Positions 12,821 to 16,668 of a stretch of DNA of 16,668 bases are shown piece by piece. Positions within the stretch are counted from its first letter, which is position 1. Each line of letters begins with the position of its first letter. Both the position numbers and the translations under genes were made by a program. The DNA is from an uncultured Eubacteriales bacterium (GTDB lineage Bacteria; Bacillota; Clostridia; Oscillospirales; CAG-272): assembly GCA_900547725.1 (NCBI GenBank), contig URHR01000044.1, forward strand, positions 1 to 16,668, written 5' to 3'. Below the pieces are notes generated by a model. It was not told the origin of the DNA and searched no databases. It saw nothing but the letters and a program-made list of their open reading frames with translations.

Positions 12821-14824
12821 ATGAATCAGATACAGAAGGACGGGCAAACGCGGGAGCGCAGATTTTTCAACTCCCGATGGAAACTCGTGGCGTATGATCT
12901 TTTCATCTGTCTGGTGGTGGAAATTCTGTTCCTGTTGGTTTACAAGGGAACGCCCGACAACCTCGGCAGCATGGATGTCCTGCTTCACATGGTGATTGTC
13001 ACCGCTTCGATTTTCGGAATGCGGGCGGTCTGGAAGGTTTACAATCAGGTCTGGCGGTATGGCGGCATCCAGAGTTATATCCGCCTGTTGGTGGCGGACG
13101 GATGCGCGGCGATTCTGTACAGCGTATTGCAGAAAGTGTTGCCGATTCATGGCATTTCGCTTCTGCGTTCGCTTTCCATCAACTGCATGTGTCTTCTGAT
13201 CTGCCTTGCGATCCGCATGGTTTACCGGTATGCCTACAAATGCTGTCGGAAGGATTCGGTGCTCGGCAGGATTCTCGGTCCGCTGATCCGCGTGTTTGCG
13301 GGGGAGAACATCCGTCTGGGCGCGGGAGAGCAGAACAACAAGATCCGCGTTGCGATCGTCGGTGCGGGGCGCGTGGGCGTGGCGTTGGCGGAAGAGCTGA
13401 CGAACTCCGCTACTTCGTCCTACGTGCCGAAGTGCTTTATTGATACCAACGAAGAAAAGGTCGGCAGACAGATTTACAATGTGCCGATCATTGATGAAAA
13501 GGACGTAACCCTTGAGACGCTGGATCACTTCGGCATACAGGAGATCATTTTCGCGCTTCCGCGTCTGGGCGCGGACGAGAAGCGTGCGCTTTACGAGCGC
13601 TACAAGGCGTTCGGCAGAAAGGTAAAGATTTACGACTACCCTGTGATGGAGCAGGTCGGCGAGGGCAAGCGGCATCTGCGCGAGTTTGACATTGAGGAGT
13701 TGCTTTTCCGCAAGCCGATTGAGGTGGCGGACGAGAAGACCGGCGCGTTCTATCGCGGCAAGGTGGTGCTGATTACGGGCGGCGGCGGAAGCATCGGAAG
13801 CGAGCTGTGCCGTCAGATTGCAAAGATGCAACCGCGCAGGCTGGTGATTCTGGATGTTTACGAAAACGGCGCATATGACGTTCAGCAGGAGCTGAAGATT
13901 GCTTACGGCGACGCGTTGGATCTGCGGGTGGAGATTCTGTCGGTCTGCAACCGCGAGGCATTGGAGCAGATTTTTGCAACCTACCGCCCCGATGTGGTTC
14001 TGCACGCGGCGGCGCACAAGCACGTCCCACTGATGGAACACAACTGTTGCGAGGCGATTGAAAACAACGTGTTCGGCACGCTCAACACGGTGGAGCTGTC
14101 CGAAAAGTACGGCGTGGGACGGTTCATGATGGTTTCCACCGACAAGGCGGTCAATCCGACCAACGTCATGGGTGCGACCAAGCGGATGTGCGAGATGATT
14201 GTGCAGAGCCACAGCCGCACGTCGACGACAACGACCTTCAGCGCAACGCGGTTCGGCAACGTGCTGGGAAGCGCGGGGTCGGTGATTCCGCTGTTCCGCC
14301 GACAGATTATGAACGGCGGACCGATTACCGTGACCGACAAGCGGATTATCCGCTATTTCATGACGATTCCCGAAGCGAGCCAGTTGGTTCTGCAATCGGG
14401 CGCGATGGCGAAAAACGGGGAACTGTTCGTGCTGGATATGGGCAGACCCGTGAAGATTCTGGATCTGGCGGAGAACATGGTGCGCCTGAGCGGCTACGAG
14501 CCGTATCGCGACATTGACATCATCGAAACCGGGTTGCGCCCGGGCGAGAAGCTGTATGAGGAGCTGTTGGTCAAGACCGAGGAATTGGGCAAGACCGAGA
14601 ACCGCCTGATCTTCATCGAGCGGGACGAGCCGATCGGACCTGAGGCGTTGGCGGAGAAGCTGGCGATTCTGCGCGCGGCGGTTTCGGGTGAGGACAATGC
14701 GCGCGCAAAGGCGGCGCTGCACGAGGTGGTTCCGACATTCCACCGCCCGGAGGAAGTGAACCGGACGGCGCAGAGGTCGGAGGAAATGAAGATTGCGGAG
14801 GCGGGTGTTCCCGCAGGCGTATGA
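12821..14824 (+). CDS. Membrane-bound nucleotide-sugar 4,6-dehydratase (CapD/WbpM/FlaA1-type polysaccharide biosynthesis protein)
   Basis: A 667-residue protein with the full-length architecture of the CapD/WbpM family. Four membrane helices lie at about 21-41, 52-70, 87-105 and 115-136. A first nucleotide-binding Rossmann region starts at VAIVGAGRVGVALAEEL (177-193). The catalytic short-chain dehydrogenase domain starts at VLITGGGGSIGSELC (316-330). Active-site residues Ser439, Met450 and Lys454 appear in VSTDKAVNPTNVMGATKR, where Met replaces the Tyr of ordinary dehydratases, as is normal for this family. ATRFGNVLGSAGSVIPLF and GGPITVTDKRIIRYFMTIPEA follow. The family converts UDP-GlcNAc (or similar) to a 4-keto-6-deoxy sugar used for capsule, O-antigen or glycan synthesis. 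AAAGGA lies seven bases before the ATG. Its stop overlaps the VanZ-like gene by four bases. The leader holds two terminator-like hairpins. The exact sugar is unknown. Confidence 0.9.
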   Translation: MNQIQKDGQTRERRFFNSRWKLVAYDLFICLVVEILFLLVYKGTPDNLGSMDVLLHMVIVTASIFGMRAVWKVYNQVWRYGGIQSYIRLLVADGCAAILYSVLQKVLPIHGISLLRSLSINCMCLLICLAIRMVYRYAYKCCRKDSVLGRILGPLIRVFAGENIRLGAGEQNNKIRVAIVGAGRVGVALAEELTNSATSSYVPKCFIDTNEEKVGRQIYNVPIIDEKDVTLETLDHFGIQEIIFALPRLGADEKRALYERYKAFGRKVKIYDYPVMEQVGEGKRHLREFDIEELLFRKPIEVADEKTGAFYRGKVVLITGGGGSIGSELCRQIAKMQPRRLVILDVYENGAYDVQQELKIAYGDALDLRVEILSVCNREALEQIFATYRPDVVLHAAAHKHVPLMEHNCCEAIENNVFGTLNTVELSEKYGVGRFMMVSTDKAVNPTNVMGATKRMCEMIVQSHSRTSTTTTFSATRFGNVLGSAGSVIPLFRRQIMNGGPITVTDKRIIRYFMTIPEASQLVLQSGAMAKNGELFVLDMGRPVKILDLAENMVRLSGYEPYRDIDIIETGLRPGEKLYEELLVKTEELGKTENRLIFIERDEPIGPEALAEKLAILRAAVSGEDNARAKAALHEVVPTFHRPEEVNRTAQRSEEMKIAEAGVPAGV

Positions 14825-15282
14825 GAAAAGCGGGAGCGGTTCTGCGCGACCGACGGACATGGCGCGCGGCGTTGTGGGTTCTGGTCGGGCTTACGGTTGG
14901 GTTTATTCTGTCGCGTTCCATGCGCGGGAAGGTTGCGTCGGACGGGGAGAGTCAATGGGTGACCGATCTGCTTCGTGAGATTTTTCACAGCGACAGCATC
15001 AGCCATGCGTTTGTGCGGAAATTGGCGCATTTTACCGAGTTCTTCATTCTCGGGGCGGAGCTGTCGGGGCTTCTTTGGCTGGAGCGGCGGCGCTCGGTTC
15101 AAAGTTACCTGAACATTTGGTTTGCGGGCGAGTTATGCGCGCTTTTGGACGAGACGGTTCAGATTTTCAGCGGGCGCGGACCGAGTGTGGCGGACGTCTG
15201 GCTTGACACGGCGGGGGCGACCTGCGGCATATTCCTTTTGCTCGGGATTCGGGTTCTCTGCAGGAAGTGTCAGAGGAAGTGA
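14821..15282 (+). CDS. VanZ-family membrane protein
   Basis: A 153-residue protein with about four hydrophobic segments (near 17-31, 66-85, 98-110 and 125-147). It has the two VanZ-family landmarks: RKLAHFTEFFILG near 66-78, and the acidic DETVQIF, then GRGPSVADVWLDTAGA, near 109-134. VanZ from the vanA cluster gives low-level teicoplanin resistance, but most chromosomal relatives have no known role and resistance should not be assumed. The start codon overlaps the dehydratase stop by four bases (ATGA), so the two are very likely translated together, suggesting a cell-envelope role. Confidence 0.85.
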   Translation: MRKAGAVLRDRRTWRAALWVLVGLTVGFILSRSMRGKVASDGESQWVTDLLREIFHSDSISHAFVRKLAHFTEFFILGAELSGLLWLERRRSVQSYLNIWFAGELCALLDETVQIFSGRGPSVADVWLDTAGATCGIFLLLGIRVLCRKCQRK

Positions 15283-15288
15283 AAGACC

Positions 15289-15336
15289 TTTGAGGGAGAG
15301 GGCGTCCTCTTGAAAGAGGACGCCCTCTCCCTCAAA
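15289..15336. repeat. Very long inverted repeat (22-23 bp perfect stem)
   Basis: Bases 15289-15311 are the exact reverse complement of 15314-15336, giving a stem of about 22 bp around a TGAA turn. It starts six bases after the VanZ-like stop. It could end transcription of that operon, but neither strand has a good T run directly after the stem, so it is not a textbook terminator. Confidence 0.85.
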
Positions 15337-15385
15337 ACCTTCCATCAGGCGTACCCGCCTGTACGCGGCAAAGCGTTGTTTCTGA

Positions 15386-15420
15386 AAATAAAAAAGAAGG
15401 GCTTCTCGGAAGAAGCCCTT
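15386..15420 (-). terminator. Intrinsic terminator of the membrane-anchored beta-propeller-like gene
   Basis: A 10-bp stem (15397-15406 with 15411-15420) and CGGA loop is followed on the minus strand by CTTTTTTATTTTC. It begins eight bases past the gene's stop. Confidence 0.88.
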
Positions 15421-15427
15421 TGGGGGA

Positions 15428-16399
15428 TTACGGGAAAGGATAAGAACCTGCGACGGTTGCGAAGAAGATTTTGCCGATTTTGTATTTGTTGCAGGCGGAT
15501 TCGAAGCTGACGATCAGGCGACCGTCCTTCACTGTGAGATCCTCGCTGAATGCGGGAGCTGCAACGGTTTTGATATGGTTCTTCTCTCCGATGTAATAAA
15601 CGGGAACGGCCTTGGAGGAGTAGTCCACGCGGGCGGAGACTTTATCGGTGGCTTCCATACCGCGGTAGAACTCGATGGAAGAGGAATTCAATCCCCAGGA
15701 CCGCGAGATTGCGATCACGCCGTTATAAACCGCAAAGCCCTGCACAAGCCCGGGAACGGAAATCCAATAATCGGGGATGGATTCCAGCGTGCCGTCATCG
15801 TGGATGGTGTAGCAGGAAACAATGGCGCGGTGCTCTTCGCCCTCAGGTGTGGTGTAATGGTGCGTGGTATCCTCAATCTCGTAGTTTCCTGCGCGATAAA
15901 ATTCGCCGACATACATTTTGTCGCCGTCCGCAAAGCAGAACGAAGCGGAGTTATCGACTTTGATTTCCTCAAGGCAGGTAATCCGGTCTCCCGCTTTTGC
16001 CGCAAGAACCCCGGAGAGATCATAGCGGAGCAGGGCGCCGTCGCCCGCGATGTAAACGTACCTGTCGGTTGCGGTCACACCGCCGCCGTGACCCTTGCCG
16101 AGGTTGCCCGACATATCAAGCGGCAGGAGCTTTTTATGATCCGTTCCCTTGACATAGTAGAGTGCGAGGTGCTCCCCGTCGTAGCCCGACTGGAGGTAAG
16201 CGTCCGACGCGGGCAGATAGGTAATCCCCTGCGGAGTGAAGCCGCTGTGGATGTCGGGGATTTCGCAGGCAGGCTTGTAGCCTTCATAGTAGTCGGCGTA
16301 GACGATGTACTTGGCGATGTCGAGCGCCGTCCATGCGATGATGGCGACCAGAACGATGATGCCGAGAACGGAGAAGAATACTTTGAGAAACTTTTTCAT
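15428..16399 (-). CDS. Membrane-anchored hypothetical protein, probably a beta-propeller
   Basis: A 323-residue protein I cannot assign to a named family. The N terminus has a Lys-rich start, then one membrane helix (about 7-28, FSVLGIIVLVAIIAWTAL) without a clear cleavage site, so it is probably an anchor with the rest outside the cell. The remainder is strand-rich with short repeating patterns such as GFTPQGITYLPASDAYLQSG, VTATDRYVYIAGDGALLRYD, FADGDKMYVGEFYR and VQGFAVYNGVIAISRSWG. Each resembles a propeller blade with a strand, a turn rich in Asp/Gly and a second strand. Starting at 16399, AAAGGA lies about ten bases upstream. It has its own promoter and terminator and is convergent with the VanZ-like gene. 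No catalytic motif was seen. Confidence 0.75.
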   Translation of the reverse strand: MKKFLKVFFSVLGIIVLVAIIAWTALDIAKYIVYADYYEGYKPACEIPDIHSGFTPQGITYLPASDAYLQSGYDGEHLALYYVKGTDHKKLLPLDMSGNLGKGHGGGVTATDRYVYIAGDGALLRYDLSGVLAAKAGDRITCLEEIKVDNSASFCFADGDKMYVGEFYRAGNYEIEDTTHHYTTPEGEEHRAIVSCYTIHDDGTLESIPDYWISVPGLVQGFAVYNGVIAISRSWGLNSSSIEFYRGMEATDKVSARVDYSSKAVPVYYIGEKNHIKTVAAPAFSEDLTVKDGRLIVSFESACNKYKIGKIFFATVAGSYPFP

Positions 16400-16431
16400 G
16401 GGAATGCCGTCCTTTCGTTTGATATGCCTTT

Positions 16432-16440
16432 ATTATAACA
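16432..16440 (-). promoter_or_regulatory. Extended -10 promoter of the beta-propeller-like gene
   Basis: On the minus strand TGTTATAAT gives a perfect TATAAT (16432-16437) with the upstream TG of an extended -10 element. No good -35 box lies 17 bases further up. It is 33 bases from the start codon. Confidence 0.62.
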
Positions 16441-16458
16441 CCGATATATGAAGCCGCT

Positions 16459-16668
16459 ATGAACAAACGGAATCAGCTGAATCAGCTGAGTCAGCAGAAT
16501 CAGCAGAATCAGCAGAATCAGCAGAATCAGCAGAATCTCTCCTTTTACGGATTACGCACTTTGCAGGGGCGCAATCCGCAGGGAGCGCCCCGCATTCCAT
16601 CTTGCCATCCGTTCTTAACTAACCTGAACCATTTCTATCCGGTAGCGGAGAGAAACGGCAAGCCGTTG
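16459..16668 (+). other. Open frame running off the window edge, with Asn/Gln repeat (uncertain)
   Basis: From the ATG at 16459 the plus strand stays open for 70 codons to the end of the window. It would start MNKRNQLNQLSQQ, continue through the NQQ repeat, and then read NLSFYGLRTLQGRNP and further. No ribosome binding site is visible upstream, and the last part overlaps inverted repeats (16548-16591), so it may be chance. On the minus strand AAAAGGAG (about 16540-16547) precedes the repeat without a standard start codon. The whole 16441-16668 stretch otherwise shows no recognised gene. Confidence 0.2.
16471..16533. repeat. Tandem repeat, seven units of 9 bp
   Basis: Seven units follow one another: two of AATCAGCTG, one AGTCAGCAG, and four of AATCAGCAG, with a partial AATC after. 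Unit length is a multiple of three. Read on the plus strand in the frame of the ATG at 16459 it would encode Asn-Gln-Gln / Asn-Gln-Leu repeats. Confidence 0.95.

Noticed and set aside
12695..14860. A 721-codon open frame on the minus strand opposite the sugar dehydratase
   Set aside because: It is a shadow of the strong plus-strand gene, with Arg/His/Gln/Asn-rich composition and no recognisable domain.
14821..15282. Reading the VanZ-like gene as an antibiotic-resistance gene
   Set aside because: No van cluster genes are nearby, and most chromosomal VanZ-family proteins have no shown role in glycopeptide resistance.
16471..16533. CRISPR-like array
   Set aside because: The units are only 9 bp and directly abut with no spacers, so it is a simple tandem repeat.

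Overview
The window looks like a chromosomal segment from a fairly GC-rich, low-complexity-UTR Firmicute, most likely an uncultured gut-type member of the Clostridia. The signs are strong Shine-Dalgarno sites, consensus TTGACA/TATAAT promoters at 17-base spacing, many intrinsic terminators, CCA-encoding tRNA genes, a yybP-ykoY type manganese leader, and a VanZ-family protein. This placement is an inference from style, not from a search. Left end (1-1890): two tRNA genes (initiator Met and Leu-TAA) are read leftward from one perfect promoter. Diverging from them is trmO, a tRNA-modifying methyltransferase, followed by a GNAT acetyltransferase. A 14-bp hairpin separates these from the convergent operon that follows. 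Centre (1894-10686, minus strand): a tightly packed type II fatty-acid (or polyketide-like) operon, in transcription order: HdeD-like membrane protein, acyl carrier protein, a 787-residue double ketosynthase, fabG, fabZ, fabD, accD, accA, a flavodoxin-fold oxidoreductase, plsX. From the ACP onward, gaps are 11 bases or less and several genes overlap by 1 or 4 bases. Together they would make malonyl-CoA (AccAD with absent AccBC), load it on ACP (FabD), condense, reduce and dehydrate (KS, FabG, FabZ), and pass acyl chains to phosphate for phospholipid synthesis (PlsX). No enoyl reductase, FabH, AccB or AccC is in the window. The standout is the fused ketosynthase: its N-terminal half has an intact Cys-His-His triad, while its C-terminal half keeps the fold but has lost all three catalytic residues, so it looks like a ketosynthase covalently joined to a chain-length-factor-like partner. 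The ACP carries the GLDSID-type motif often seen in ACPs that work with such KS/CLF pairs. Right of the operon (10754-12350): a TetR-family regulator with its own promoter and terminator, then the manganese exporter mntP. mntP is preceded by a consensus promoter, a predicted manganese riboswitch and a terminator hairpin placed just before the ribosome binding site. Right part (12350-16668): a gene-free stretch holds a promoter, a structured RNA of roughly 160 nt ending in a terminator, and a second terminator-like hairpin. Then come a membrane-bound nucleotide-sugar 4,6-dehydratase (CapD/WbpM type) and an overlapping VanZ-family gene. A very long inverted repeat follows. A minus-strand gene for a membrane-anchored, probably beta-propeller protein ends the coding content. 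The last 200 bases hold a 9-bp tandem repeat and an open reading frame that runs off the edge.
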